The notes: generated by a model from the sequence alone, not told the origin. Counted from the stretch's first letter, positions 38,526 through 47,699 are shown. The stretch is 64,000 nucleotides of DNA from Roseiarcus sp963823165 (GCA_963823165.1 CAWGKV010000034.1:124001-188000); one strand, 5' to 3'. Made by a program: numbers and translations.

Positions 38526-39383
38526 ATGAGGCAGTTCAACAAAGTCTCCATCACCCGGCGCCAGGCGCTAAAAGCAAGCATTGCTGCCGCGGCCGCGTCG
38601 GGCGGCCTTTTCGGCGCGACCCGCCTCGCCTTCGCCGACGACACGCTGGCGGAAATCAAGAAGCGCGGCGAACTGGTCGCTGCGACGGAAATGCAGTTCC
38701 CGCCGTTCGACATCTCCGACAACGGCGTCTACAAGGGGGTCGACCGCGACCTCGTCGACGCGGTGGGCAAGGAAATCGGCGTCAAGGTCTCCTACATCGA
38801 CTTGCCGTGGACCAGCGTGCTGCCCGGCCTGGACGCCAAGAAGTTCGACATCTGCATCGCGCCGGTGACGATCACCAAGGAGCGGATGAAGCGCTACGCC
38901 TTCACCGTGCCGATCGCCGACGCGACCGCGGCGCTGATGAAGCGCGCCGACGACAAGAGCATCATGAAGCCCGAGGACATCGCCGGCAAGACCGTCGGCG
39001 GGCAGAAGGGCACCTCCCAGGTCGAGCAGCTGAAGGCCTTCGCCGCCAAGCTGCCGAAGCCGGTCGAGGTCAAGGAATATGTCGACAACAACCAGTCCTA
39101 CGCCGATCTGGCGGCGGGCCGGATCGACGCGTCGGTGAACTCGCTGCCGAACCTCGCCTATGCCGCGTCGCAGCGTTCCGACACGTTTGCGGTGGTGCTG
39201 CCGCCGTTCGGAACCCCGAGCTATTTCTCCTGGGTGACGCGGCTCGACGACAAGTCCCTCGTCGACGCGGTCAACGCCGCGATCGTCAAGGTCGAGGCCG
39301 ACGGCACGATGGCGAAAATCCAGAAGAAATGGTTCGGCCAAACGATGAATCTGCCGCAGACCGTGCCCGAGCCGGCGATATAG
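38526..39383 (+). CDS. amino-acid ABC transporter, substrate-binding protein
   Basis: 285 residues of the family 3 solute-binding proteins (polar amino acids). A twin-arginine-like signal (ITRRQALKASIAAAAASGG) directs it to the periplasm. Typical segments: LVAATEMQFPPFDI, GVDRDLVDAVGKEIG, FDICIAPVTITKERMKRYAF, GKTVGGQKGTSQVEQ and YVDNNQSYADLAAGRIDASV. The ligand is not predictable. First gene of a four-gene importer, about 100 bp before the permeases. Confidence 0.9.
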   Translation: MRQFNKVSITRRQALKASIAAAAASGGLFGATRLAFADDTLAEIKKRGELVAATEMQFPPFDISDNGVYKGVDRDLVDAVGKEIGVKVSYIDLPWTSVLPGLDAKKFDICIAPVTITKERMKRYAFTVPIADATAALMKRADDKSIMKPEDIAGKTVGGQKGTSQVEQLKAFAAKLPKPVEVKEYVDNNQSYADLAAGRIDASVNSLPNLAYAASQRSDTFAVVLPPFGTPSYFSWVTRLDDKSLVDAVNAAIVKVEADGTMAKIQKKWFGQTMNLPQTVPEPAI

Positions 39384-39384
39384 T

Positions 39385-39470
39385 TCCTCCCCCGCTCGCG
39401 GGGAGAAGGCGTAGCTCCTCACCCCGGCCCTCTCCCCGCAATCCCCGGGTCAAGCCCGGGTAGGGCTAGG
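39385..39470. repeat. degenerate palindromic intergenic repeat
   Basis: Between the binding protein and first permease: CCCCCGCTCGCGGGGAG, then CTCACCCCGGCCCTCTCCCC and GGGTCAAGCCC. It shares the ccggccctctcccc core with the repeat at 11155 but is rearranged. Its place inside an operon suggests an mRNA-stabilising hairpin that sets the binding protein above the permeases. Confidence 0.5.
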
Positions 39471-39489
39471 GCGCTGCGGCGGCCACCCG

Positions 39490-40146
39490 ATGAAGCCCGA
39501 GGTCATTCTCCACTCGTTCGGGTACCTGACGCAGGCCGCAGGCGTCACCGTCGCGATTTCCCTCGCCGGCATCGGCATCGGCTTCGTGATCGGGGCGCTG
39601 GTCTGCGTCGCGCGCCTGTCGCGCCGGCGCTGGCTGAAGCGCTTCGGCGGGGCCTATGTCAGCGTCTTTCGCGGCGTGCCGCTGCTGGTGCAGCTCCTGT
39701 TCATCTATTACGTCCTCGCGGAAGTCGGGCTCGACGTGCCCGCCATCGTCGCCGCGGTCGGCGGGCTCGCGCTCTCCTCCGCCGCCTATCAGGCGGAGAT
39801 TCTCCGCGGCTCGCTGACCGCCGTCCCGAGGGGGCAGACGGAGGCGGCGGTCGCCCTCGGATTCACCGGGCCAGAAATCTGGCGGCGCGTCCTCCTGCCT
39901 CAGGCCTTGCGCATTTCGGTCCCGCCGCTCATCAACGAATTCATCCTGCTGCTCAAGGCCTCCTCGCTCGTCTCCGTCGTCGGCATCGCCGAGCTCACGC
40001 GGGTCAGCATGAACATCGCCTCGATGACCTACCGGCCTCTGGAAGCCTATGTCGGCGGCGGCCTCTTCTACCTCGCGATCAATCTGACGCTGGCGGGGTT
40101 CGGCGCGCTCGCCGAGCGGCGGCTCGCGGCGGGCGAAGCGCAATGA
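39490..40146 (+). CDS. amino-acid ABC transporter permease 1
   Basis: 218 residues with about five membrane helices (AAGVTVAISLAGIGIGFVIG at the start). It has the EAA-type cytoplasmic loop contacting the ATPase, here EAAVALGFTGPEIWRRVLLP, and the polar amino-acid permease signature FRGVPLLVQLLFIYY. It forms the membrane channel with the second permease; the start codons of the three membrane genes overlap by 4 bp, showing translational coupling. Confidence 0.92.
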   Translation: MKPEVILHSFGYLTQAAGVTVAISLAGIGIGFVIGALVCVARLSRRRWLKRFGGAYVSVFRGVPLLVQLLFIYYVLAEVGLDVPAIVAAVGGLALSSAAYQAEILRGSLTAVPRGQTEAAVALGFTGPEIWRRVLLPQALRISVPPLINEFILLLKASSLVSVVGIAELTRVSMNIASMTYRPLEAYVGGGLFYLAINLTLAGFGALAERRLAAGEAQ

Positions 40147-40814
40147 GCCTCGAGGTCCTCTGGCGCTACCTGCCCTCGCTCGTCTTCGGCTTCGGCGTGA
40201 CGATCTTCTGCTGGAGCCTTGGCGGCGCGCTCGGCATGGCGCTGGGATTCGCGGTCGCGATTCTGCGCCGGTTGCGGCTGCCGCCGCTGCGCTGGGCGCT
40301 GAGATGCTTCATCGAGGTGTTTCGCGGCACGCCCTTCCTCATGCAGCTCTTCATTCTCTATGAAGCCGGCCCCTCGGTCGGCCTCAGGCTCAGCGCGACC
40401 GAGGCGGGCGTGCTCGGCCTCGCGCTCTATTCCTCGGCCTATTTCGCCGAGATTTTTCGCGCCGGGTTCGCCGCGGTCCCGGCCGGCCAGATCGAGGCGG
40501 CGACCAGCGTCGGCATGACGCGGTTCGACACGCTCGTCCGGGTCGAACTGCCGGCGGCCCTGATCGCCGCCGTGCCGCCGATCGTCAACATGCTGATCGT
40601 GCTGTCGAAGGAGACCGTGGTCCTGTCGATCATCACCGTCCCCGAGCTCATGTATCAGATGCAGACCATGGCGGCCGAGACCTTCACCGCCTTCGACGCG
40701 ATCTTCGCCATGGCGGTCTTCTACTGGATCCTGGTCGAAGCCGTCTCCCGCCTCGGCGCCAGGGTCGAGGCGCGCGTGACCGCATATCTCGCGACCCAGG
40801 GAGCGCGCGCGTGA
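40143..40814 (+). CDS. amino-acid ABC transporter permease 2
   Basis: 223 residues, five or so helices, FRGTPFLMQLFILYEAGPS as signature, and the EAA loop EAATSVGMTRFDTLVRVELP. Starts in the ATGA overlap of permease 1 and ends in a GTGA overlap with the ATPase gene. The two permeases share the same architecture, as usual for heterodimeric polar amino-acid importers. Confidence 0.92.
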   Translation: MSLEVLWRYLPSLVFGFGVTIFCWSLGGALGMALGFAVAILRRLRLPPLRWALRCFIEVFRGTPFLMQLFILYEAGPSVGLRLSATEAGVLGLALYSSAYFAEIFRAGFAAVPAGQIEAATSVGMTRFDTLVRVELPAALIAAVPPIVNMLIVLSKETVVLSIITVPELMYQMQTMAAETFTAFDAIFAMAVFYWILVEAVSRLGARVEARVTAYLATQGARA

Positions 40815-41594
40815 CGGCGCCGGTGATCGAAATCAGCGGGGTCGGCAAAAGCTTCGGCCCGCACCAGGTGCTGAAGGGCGTCGATCTCTCCGTGGCGCGC
40901 TCGGAGGTCGTCTGCGTCATCGGCCCGAGCGGCTCCGGCAAGAGCACACTCCTGCGCTGCGTGAACTTCCTCGAGATCCTACGACGTCGGCGACGTCCGG
41001 ATCGAAGGCAGGCTGATCGGCTACCAGGACATGCCCGACGGAACGCGCAGGCCGATGAGCGCCCGGACGTTGCGCGAGATGCGGCGCGAGATCGGCATGG
41101 TGTTCCAGCAGTTCAACCTCTGGCCGCACATGACGGCGATCGGCAACGTCGCCGAGCCGCTGCGAAGGGTGCGAAAACTCCCGGCCAGGGAGGCGGCCGA
41201 GCGCGCTTCCGCGATGCTGGGGCGGGTCGGCCTGTCGGCCAAGGCGCACGCCTATCCGTCCCACCTGTCGGGCGGACAGCAGCAGCGGGTCGCCATCGCC
41301 CGGGCGCTCGCGATGCAGCCGCGGCTCATGCTGTTCGACGAGCCGACCTCGGCGCTCGACCCGGAGCTCGTCGGCGAAGTCCTCGAAGTGATGAAGAGCC
41401 TCGCTGCCGAGGGCATGACGATGCTGATCGTCACCCACGAGATGGGCTTCGCCGCCCATGTCGCCGACCGCATCGCCTTCATCGACGACGGCCGCATCGT
41501 CGAAGAGGGGCCGCCCAGGCATGTGTTCCATCACAGCAGGGAGCCGCGCGTCCGGCAGTTTCTGCAGACCTACCACGACCGCAACAGTTTTTGA
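40811..41594 (+). pseudogene. amino-acid ABC transporter ATPase, frameshifted
   Basis: Begins with GTG overlapping permease 2. Walker A is GPSGSGKSTLLRCVNFLE (about residues 35-53), after which the frame changes: the expected YDVGDVRIEGRLIGYQDMP lies in the +1 frame from about 40979. From there on the domain is complete: QQFNLWPHMTAIGNV (Q-loop), LSGGQQQRVAIARAL (signature), LMLFDEPTSALDPEL (Walker B), IVTHEMGFA (H-loop). One extra base in GAGATCCTAC accounts for the break. Without an intact ATPase the importer cannot be energised unless the indel is a sequence error or another ATPase substitutes. Confidence 0.85.
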
Positions 41595-42447
41595 GCCGGC
41601 GCGCTGCTTGCGGCGGTTCGCCGGGCCGGCGGCCGCTTCGCCCTCATTGCGAGGGCCCCGAGCGAGAGCCGACGGGAGGAAGCGGTCCGCCCGCGGCGAG
41701 GCTAGGTCTTGTGGGGCGCGAGTTTTCGAAGCCATACCATCTCCCGGCGCGAATTGAACCTTTTCAAGCCTTTGCGGCGCGATTTCCCGGGCGATTGCTA
41801 ACCCTCCCGTTTCTCAAAACCGCACGAGCGGGCAAGCGGGTTCGCCGGGCGGAGCGCCGTGGGCTTCGGCGTCGTCTGCGAGGCGGCGGAACCTCCTGGA
41901 ACGCAGCCGGAAGGCCGTCGGCCGCCCGGGGAAGGAAACCGCAAGCCAGGGGGAAGCCAAAGGAACGCCGAGGGAAGCAAAAGGAACGCCAGGGGAAGCC
42001 GGATCCGTTCACGATTCTTGCGTTTTCAATGACTTGCACCACATTGGAGAGGTGGTGAGTTTTCGGGCGGGCGGGTGTTGCTCCGAAAGCTCCCCGAGCC
42101 GTATGGGCCGCGAACTGGAAGCCAAGATGGAGGAGTGTTGGTCGGTCATTCATCGGTCCCCGGGCCACGTTGGCGGCTCACTGAAAGGATGGTGACACAA
42201 CATCCGGTTTTTAGCAAGGAATAGTTCTAGTTATGTTCGCTAGAGGTCCTAATTCATGGAGCCCGCTTGGATCGGCGATAGGAGGGCCGGAGTCGACCCC
42301 TCGCTGATCTCAAGGTCGGCGCTATGAACGTGAAGCGCGACAAAGCGGGCTTAAACTGAATGCATAGAGCAAGCTGCGAATGCGTGCGTTCGACCCGAAA
42401 CGATCGTGGGGGCCGGTTGAACGCTGCGAATAGTCTATGAACCCAAC
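41595..42447. other. intergenic with dispersed repeat copy 2
   Basis: About 850 bases with no supported gene. The segment at 41888-42050 is the inverted copy of the repeat at 30785. Around 42177 a short motif (CTGAAAGGATGG then CACAACAT after three bases) resembles the 3' hairpin of the serC leader but lacks the rest. Downstream towards 42440 it becomes AT-richer. Confidence 0.5.
41888..42050. repeat. dispersed repeat, copy 2
   Basis: Reverse complement of 30785-30955, roughly 85 percent identical by eye. The short tandem units appear here as AAAGGAACGCC followed by GAGGGAAGC or AGGGGAAGC. The copy ends around GCGTTTTCAATGACTTGCAC. The two copies face each other and bracket about 11 kb holding the broken toxin genes, miaA, ligA and the ABC importer. 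Confidence 0.7.
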
Positions 42448-43893
42448 TCAGGCGTGGCCATCGACAACGTGGAGCTTCGGTCGGTAGGACGCCGTCTTCT
42501 GACTTATCCCGGCAGGCGCGGTCCATCCGCGGATCGTCGTGGTGTCGTAGGTCACGCGCACCGTAATAACTCCGGACAGGCCGTCCCAGAGCCGAGGATC
42601 GAGGGCGAGATTGCCGTCGGTCCACCGCCGCGGGCCGCCGCCGTGGTCCTCCAGTTGATGGACCCCGTCACGAAGCCGCTCGTCGCCGAGCGAGATCTGG
42701 CGGGCCTCGCCGCCGGGGCCGCCGCCGAACGCGAGCGAGACCAGCATCACGCCGAGGGTGCGGGGATCTTCGGAGCCGAACGCCGCCGGAGAGAAGGCGT
42801 TCGACATCAGCCGTACGTCCCGCACGCTCGCCGGGAACAGGAACGCCGCCGCGCCGTCCTCGATGATTGGGCGAACCGTCCTGCCGTCGATCGCGAGACG
42901 CAGATCGGCGTCCCGCGACGGCGTCCAGCCGATTTCCCCGGCCCGCGCCAGAAGCCGCTCGCGGACGAAATGGAGGACGGGGCCTTCGGTCACCACCGGC
43001 CGGCAGAAGTCGGTGTGGGTCCGGTCGCGGCCCTCCATGATGGCGGGAAGCAGGCCCCGCTTCTCCTCAAACGCGCCGCGATTACCCATCGCCAGATAGC
43101 TCTCCGCCGGCAGATTGTTGGCGATGAGGATGTCGTGGCTGTCGAGCTCGACATGCCAGTAGCTGATCTCGTCCACTTCGACCTCGGCGACGGTCGCGCC
43201 GTTGACGAGGTAGCCGATGGGAATGAACACTTCGCCGAGGAGATCGACGCAGACCGAATGGCCGGCCGAGAGGTAGAGGTCCTGCGTTGGGCGGGAGGGG
43301 CCGAATGCGCCGGCGGCGATCCGGATCGGCCGGCCCGGGCTCGCGTTGGGGTTGCGGCGGAAATCGACGTCGCGGTGCCCCATCCATTTGACTGGGCGCA
43401 TCTCGCCGGGGGCGGTGAGGACGAGGTCGCCGGTTTTGAGCGTCTCGACCGGAACGTCGCCCCGGGGAGTGCGGATAAGCGTCCCAGCGGCGAAGCAGAC
43501 GCCCGTCCACCCAATGTGATTTGTGGAGCTGCTGAGGCTGTCATAAACTTGGCCTCCCGTGCCGACGATCACGGCGCTCGCGAGGTCCGGGGGATTCGTG
43601 TCCGTCCAAGTCAGCGACAGGAAGATGCCCGAGGCGGTCGACGTCAGGTGCCATCCCGGCACGCCGTCCACTGTCTCGGCGGTGAGCGTAAAGTTGTGGA
43701 ACGTCACGCTCCCTCCCGGAATGCCGGGAAGACCACGGCCCACCTTGTCGGCGAAGGTCAGACCAGCCAACGACGTGGCGGTGGAGGTGTCGTAGTTCAT
43801 CACGACCGAGCCGACGAAAGTTCCTTCGTGGGTGCCTTTCGGATCGTTACCGACCGTCACCCCCGTGAAATCGCCACTCCAGATGTTCGCCAC
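42448..43893 (-). CDS. Hint-domain protein
   Basis: 481 residues. The first 130 resemble a secreted beta-sandwich (SVTFHNFTLTAETVDG). At about residue 133 the Hint (hedgehog/intein) domain starts with Cys: CFAAGTLIRTPRGDVPVETL then KTGDLVLTA, followed by LYLSAGHSVCVDLLGEVFIP with the conserved His, and VELDSHDILIANNLPAESY. The 200 residues after it are unassigned. Hint_2 proteins of this kind occur in many alphaproteobacteria; they may self-cleave at the Cys. No export signal is evident. It stands alone on the minus strand. Confidence 0.8.
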   Translation of the reverse strand: MANIWSGDFTGVTVGNDPKGTHEGTFVGSVVMNYDTSTATSLAGLTFADKVGRGLPGIPGGSVTFHNFTLTAETVDGVPGWHLTSTASGIFLSLTWTDTNPPDLASAVIVGTGGQVYDSLSSSTNHIGWTGVCFAAGTLIRTPRGDVPVETLKTGDLVLTAPGEMRPVKWMGHRDVDFRRNPNASPGRPIRIAAGAFGPSRPTQDLYLSAGHSVCVDLLGEVFIPIGYLVNGATVAEVEVDEISYWHVELDSHDILIANNLPAESYLAMGNRGAFEEKRGLLPAIMEGRDRTHTDFCRPVVTEGPVLHFVRERLLARAGEIGWTPSRDADLRLAIDGRTVRPIIEDGAAAFLFPASVRDVRLMSNAFSPAAFGSEDPRTLGVMLVSLAFGGGPGGEARQISLGDERLRDGVHQLEDHGGGPRRWTDGNLALDPRLWDGLSGVITVRVTYDTTTIRGWTAPAGISQKTASYRPKLHVVDGHA

Positions 43894-44145
43894 GACGTTC
43901 CTCCCCGGCCCTCTGCCGCTGTTCGCTCCTCCGACCCGCGCTCGGCAAATTGCGCGAGGAAACTTTACGCCAGATCATAAAGGATCTAATCGATCGGGTC
44001 CATGATGAGAGGCTGTCGCCAGAGCGCCACCAGGCGCAGAAATCCACGAGCGATCCGTCCGCGACCCTAAAATCCCCACAGTCGCGCCCGGACGCCACGC
44101 TTTCTGTTTGATCGCCTCGAACCACCCTGCCGAGGGAACTTGGAC

Positions 44146-45054
44146 TTAAAACAAATAGCCTACTCTCAATTGAGTCTTGAAAGTGTAGACGGGAAAATCC
44201 TTGATGATCGGAATGCCGAACTCGGCCGAAACCACGATATGCTCGGTCGGCTTCCAGCCGACCATGAAGTTGAGCGGCAGAAACAACCGGCCCGTCTGGC
44301 TCCACACCGGCGTCCCATAGTTCAGTCGAATGTCCGGGCTCGGGTAGAGCGTGAAGAACAGGTTGCGCGGCAGATTGATGTTGAGGGTCGGCGCGATGCG
44401 CAACTGCCTCAGCATGCGGCCGTCGTCGTTGCCTTCGAAATCGATGCCGTAGCGCACCTGCGGCGCGAAATAGCTGCCCGCGCTGATCTCGGGAAGCATC
44501 GCGCGGACGACGAAACCCGTGACCTGTTCCCAAGAGTTCGTCGCCACTCCGTTGGTCGAGGTCGGCGCGATCAGCTGTCCGCCGAGCGCCACCGCCCAGC
44601 GTTGATCGAAGTCATGGACGATCCACGCCTGAGTGAGCACGTTGCCGAAGCCGGATATGGTCGCGCCGGTTGGATTGTCGGGCGTCACTCCGTTCGTCCA
44701 CACCACCGGAATTTCGGTGCGGAAGTTCAACTCCCATTGCGGCGCGAGCCTGAACGGCGCCTCGATCCGGGCGAATGGCGTATTGGTTTCAACTCGTTTG
44801 GTCGTTCCCTCTTCGACGCCTGGACCCGGGGCTTCGGTATAGCGGTCAAGGAGCTCTATCTTGCCCAACGGCTGAGTCGGGTCGTCGCCGGTCCCGTTCG
44901 CGAGGTCGGGGCCGTCCGAGCCGGCAAGAACGGGGCTCGCCACGTTCAAAGCGCCCGCGATTAAAGCGCAACGCGCAACAGTGAGATGCGCCCGCCTCTC
45001 TTGCGCGGACGAAGCGCGCGAGAGCTTCAAGAGCGCTGTCGCCACGACCGCCAC
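44146..45054 (-). CDS. outer-membrane beta-barrel-type protein
   Basis: 302 residues with a signal peptide near VARCALIAGALNVASPVLAG. The mature part consists of alternating beta strands (FRLAPQWELNFRTEIPVVW; WAVALGGQLIAP) and ends in ...TQLRVGYLF, a C-terminal Phe as expected for insertion into the outer membrane. It resembles uncharacterised transporter-like barrels. It starts a few bases after the 337-residue gene and is the last member of the DyP-linked set. Confidence 0.65.
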   Translation of the reverse strand: MAVVATALLKLSRASSAQERRAHLTVARCALIAGALNVASPVLAGSDGPDLANGTGDDPTQPLGKIELLDRYTEAPGPGVEEGTTKRVETNTPFARIEAPFRLAPQWELNFRTEIPVVWTNGVTPDNPTGATISGFGNVLTQAWIVHDFDQRWAVALGGQLIAPTSTNGVATNSWEQVTGFVVRAMLPEISAGSYFAPQVRYGIDFEGNDDGRMLRQLRIAPTLNINLPRNLFFTLYPSPDIRLNYGTPVWSQTGRLFLPLNFMVGWKPTEHIVVSAEFGIPIIKDFPVYTFKTQLRVGYLF

Positions 45055-45058
45055 TCAC

Positions 45059-46072
45059 TCACCGCATCGCAGCGAGATTCCTCCAGAAGGTCTCGAGACT
45101 CTTCGTGCCGCCAAAGAGCGTGGTGAAATTGGTGGAATCGACCAGAACGATGTCTCCGGCCCTCTCATCGTTCGGCGGCGCCCAAAGGAGGCAGTTGAAC
45201 TCCCTGTTCCCCGCCTCGGTGAAAGGATGCGGCCGTTCGAGGTCGATCGGCTGCCGCGCGAGCACCTGAACGGAGTCCGCGCCTCCCGTCAGTTCATAAT
45301 GCGGCAAATGCGGGTGGAAGTTGAGGGTCGGGACGTTCTGCAAGAGGCCGAGGCTGTCGATGTCGTGGAAGGCCGTGAGCGGAGCAATCTCCTTCGTGCC
45401 AGGGACCAGCGCGGGGCGTAGACCGTACTGATTGTGCACCGGCACGTCGAGCGCCTTCATAAGCGAGCGCGTGTATTGCCCGAAGCGCTGCTGGCGCGGC
45501 ACCAGCGCGTCGCCGTGATGAAGATACTCCATCTGGCGCTGCTTGAGATCGCTCGAAAAGCCGACGTCGTGATGCGGGGCCAGGAGAAGGCACGTGTCCT
45601 CGCGTCGCAGCCAATTGCGAAGCGCTTCGACCTCTTCTGGCGCCGCCGTTTGCTCGGAAACAAGGTGGTCGAGTCCAAAGACCATCAAGGTGTCGGTGTC
45701 GGCCAATATTCTTTCGTCGACCGGCAGCCGGTAGCCCGCCTGATCAATGCGCTGGAAGACGGCGACGGGATGCTCCGTGACGTCTTCGGCAATCTTTTGG
45801 AAGCTGAGAGTCGAGCGGTGAAACAGCTCGAGCGTGCCGGCAATTCCCTGTAAGAATTGCGCCGTGCTCCATTCCGGCGTCTCATAGGCCGGCCAGGCGA
45901 CGCGGCGCACCTCGGTCATCGTGGAAAACCGGTTGTCCATCTCTGCGAGGTCGCGCTGGGACTCCCACGGGTAGCTCCAGGTCCAATAGATGCTGATGCG
46001 CCGCTTGCCCGGCGTGGATTTTCGCGGGACGTGGTTTTGGTTGTAGGTGCGCGCAGAACTCGATGCGCCCAT
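45059..46072 (-). CDS. uncharacterised protein, possibly amidotransferase-like fold
   Basis: 337 residues beginning MGASSSARTYNQNHV after a strong GGGAGG site. The central part (DTLMVFGLDHLV; EEVEALRNWLRREDTCLLLA; PHHDVG) looks like the class I glutamine amidotransferase-like (GATase1/DUF4350) fold without a clear Cys nucleophile. The C-terminus (IVLVDSTNFTTLFGG) is beta-rich. I do not recognise the family. It lies between a DyP peroxidase and an outer-membrane protein, so a shared task is likely. Confidence 0.55.
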   Translation of the reverse strand: MGASSSARTYNQNHVPRKSTPGKRRISIYWTWSYPWESQRDLAEMDNRFSTMTEVRRVAWPAYETPEWSTAQFLQGIAGTLELFHRSTLSFQKIAEDVTEHPVAVFQRIDQAGYRLPVDERILADTDTLMVFGLDHLVSEQTAAPEEVEALRNWLRREDTCLLLAPHHDVGFSSDLKQRQMEYLHHGDALVPRQQRFGQYTRSLMKALDVPVHNQYGLRPALVPGTKEIAPLTAFHDIDSLGLLQNVPTLNFHPHLPHYELTGGADSVQVLARQPIDLERPHPFTEAGNREFNCLLWAPPNDERAGDIVLVDSTNFTTLFGGTKSLETFWRNLAAMR

Positions 46073-46104
46073 GGCGAAACCTCCCGATTTGTCCTTTAAG
46101 CCGG

Positions 46105-46287
46105 TTTCAAAAGCCCACCGCCCTCGTCCTGAGGCGCCCCGAAGGGGCCTCGAAGGACGATCCACTTCACGCAGGCGGCGCCACAAACGCCCTCTGGAGC
46201 GTCCCCTTCGCCTGGCTCAGGGCAGGCTTTCGAGGCTCTTTGCTTTCGCAAAGGGCGTCTCAGGACGAGGTCCGTGACTTTTGAAAC
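46105..46287. repeat. 183-bp element with terminal inverted repeats (MITE/REP-like)
   Basis: Starts GTTTCAAAAG and ends CTTTTGAAAC, a perfect 10-bp terminal inverted repeat. Inside lie CCTCGTCCTGAGGCGCC and its near complement GGCGTCTCAGGACGAGG, plus palindromes such as GCCCCGAAGGGGC. This is the style of rhizobial palindromic repeats and MITEs. It separates the peroxidase gene from the 337-residue gene. No coding capacity. Confidence 0.75.
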
Positions 46288-46293
46288 AGACAC

Positions 46294-47637
46294 TTAAGCC
46301 TGCGCCTCCGCTGCGCTTCGATCGGGCAACGAAGCCAGGTATTGCAGCGCCCGGAGGCCCGGAAGGAAAAAATAGGCGCCTCCCCGCACGGTGGTGAAGG
46401 CGGGCAACCCCCGGATCGTCTTGCGAATGGGACGCTTGGGAATCTTGAATTCCAGCTTGCCGTCCTGGTTGCCGATGATCGGATCGCGTTCGTTGCCGAG
46501 CTCGTTGAAGTTCCGGTCGTTGATCCAGACGTTCTGCGCGAACTCGAACTGGCGGATGAGGCTCGCGCAGATGATGAAGGCGGCGATGCCGCGCTCGACC
46601 CCGTCGTCGGGAGCGCCTTCCGGCAACGGGGGCCCGTACGGCGCCCCTCGCCGGATCATCCGGCGCCGGCTCATGTTGTGGCCCATGTCGCGCGGATTCA
46701 TCCGGCGAATGTGCGCGCCGAGCGGGACCGCATAGCCGTGCGGGTCCCTCTCCTTGTAGGTGAAGTCGTTGTTGCGCTGCATGTCGGCGCCGAGCGCGGG
46801 ATCGTCTTTTTCCGGCGCCAGCACGAGCGGCGCCCCGCTACGCCAGCGACCCATCAGCTTGGCGGCGATCAGCTCCTGCTCCTCCGGAGTGTCGCCGTGC
46901 TGGCGGAGAAACTCGCGAAACTTCCCCACATGCTCCTCGAGCCGCCGATAGGCCATGTAGCTGCCGTTGCGCGCGAGAATTTCGGGCCTCGGACTGTCGG
47001 CTATGGCGCCGTATTCATCGGGATAGCCGAGGATGAACTCGCCCGGCTTCAACGGCTCGCCGGTTCCGGGCGTCGGTTCGACTCCGTTGCCCTCGATCGC
47101 CGGCTCCGACAACCTGTCCCGATAGCCGAAATGCTCATGCGCGTAGCCGAACGGCGGAATGGCCTGAAGGTCGAGCACGGAGAGGACCTCGACGCCAGGG
47201 CAGCCGGAGATCAGCTTCCCGTGTTCCAGGACGCACCGATCGTGCTCCGCCTGATCGCGGGCAAAGAGAATGACGATCGCATGCAGATCGGGGCTCGCAA
47301 GGCCGCCGACCCAGTGTTCGGGGGCGTTGACGCCGGTGTCGCCGAGCGTCTCGGCTCGGGCCGCCATCCCTTGCTTGAACTCCTCCGGAAACGACGCGAG
47401 CGAAGCCTCGTCCAGTCCGAGCGCGCGCAAGCCATTCCAGGTGAAAGCCGCCGTCACCCAGCGCTTGTCCTGTTCGACGCCCGCCTGCATCGACGCCGCC
47501 GAATGGATCGTCTCCTTGATCGCCGCTGCCCAGGCGCGGCCGCCGGCTCCGTCGCGAAACGACAGAAATTCGTAGCGCGCCGCGAGCGCCGGGGCGCGTG
47601 TCAGCAGGATGTGCTGGATGTCGGCGAATTCGAGCAT
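46294..47637 (-). CDS. DyP-type peroxidase
   Basis: 447 residues of the dye-decolourising peroxidase superfamily. Heme ligand His309 lies in GAHIRRMNPRD, a hallmark of the family. The usual GxxDG motif is GYRDR here (171-175), keeping the catalytic Asp174 but with Arg instead of the last Gly. Ferredoxin-like halves are visible (DLHAIVILFARDQAEHDRCV near 118-137). No export signal, so probably cytoplasmic or cargo-encapsulated. First ATG follows AGGGGA. Neighbours suggest a multi-gene oxidative unit. Confidence 0.85.
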   Translation of the reverse strand: MLEFADIQHILLTRAPALAARYEFLSFRDGAGGRAWAAAIKETIHSAASMQAGVEQDKRWVTAAFTWNGLRALGLDEASLASFPEEFKQGMAARAETLGDTGVNAPEHWVGGLASPDLHAIVILFARDQAEHDRCVLEHGKLISGCPGVEVLSVLDLQAIPPFGYAHEHFGYRDRLSEPAIEGNGVEPTPGTGEPLKPGEFILGYPDEYGAIADSPRPEILARNGSYMAYRRLEEHVGKFREFLRQHGDTPEEQELIAAKLMGRWRSGAPLVLAPEKDDPALGADMQRNNDFTYKERDPHGYAVPLGAHIRRMNPRDMGHNMSRRRMIRRGAPYGPPLPEGAPDDGVERGIAAFIICASLIRQFEFAQNVWINDRNFNELGNERDPIIGNQDGKLEFKIPKRPIRKTIRGLPAFTTVRGGAYFFLPGLRALQYLASLPDRSAAEAQA

Positions 47638-47699
47638 CGCGACGTTCCCCTGTCAGTCTGCTGATCTCACACCCGGCCAAGCGATGGGGCTTGCGCGCA

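Noticed and set aside
42170..42200. Second serC-type leader
   Set aside because: Only the CTGAAAGGATGG piece matches; no first hairpin and no serC-like gene downstream.
43847..44533. Minus-strand ORF between the Hint and outer-membrane genes
   Set aside because: Mostly an out-of-frame reading of the barrel gene with no ribosome site.
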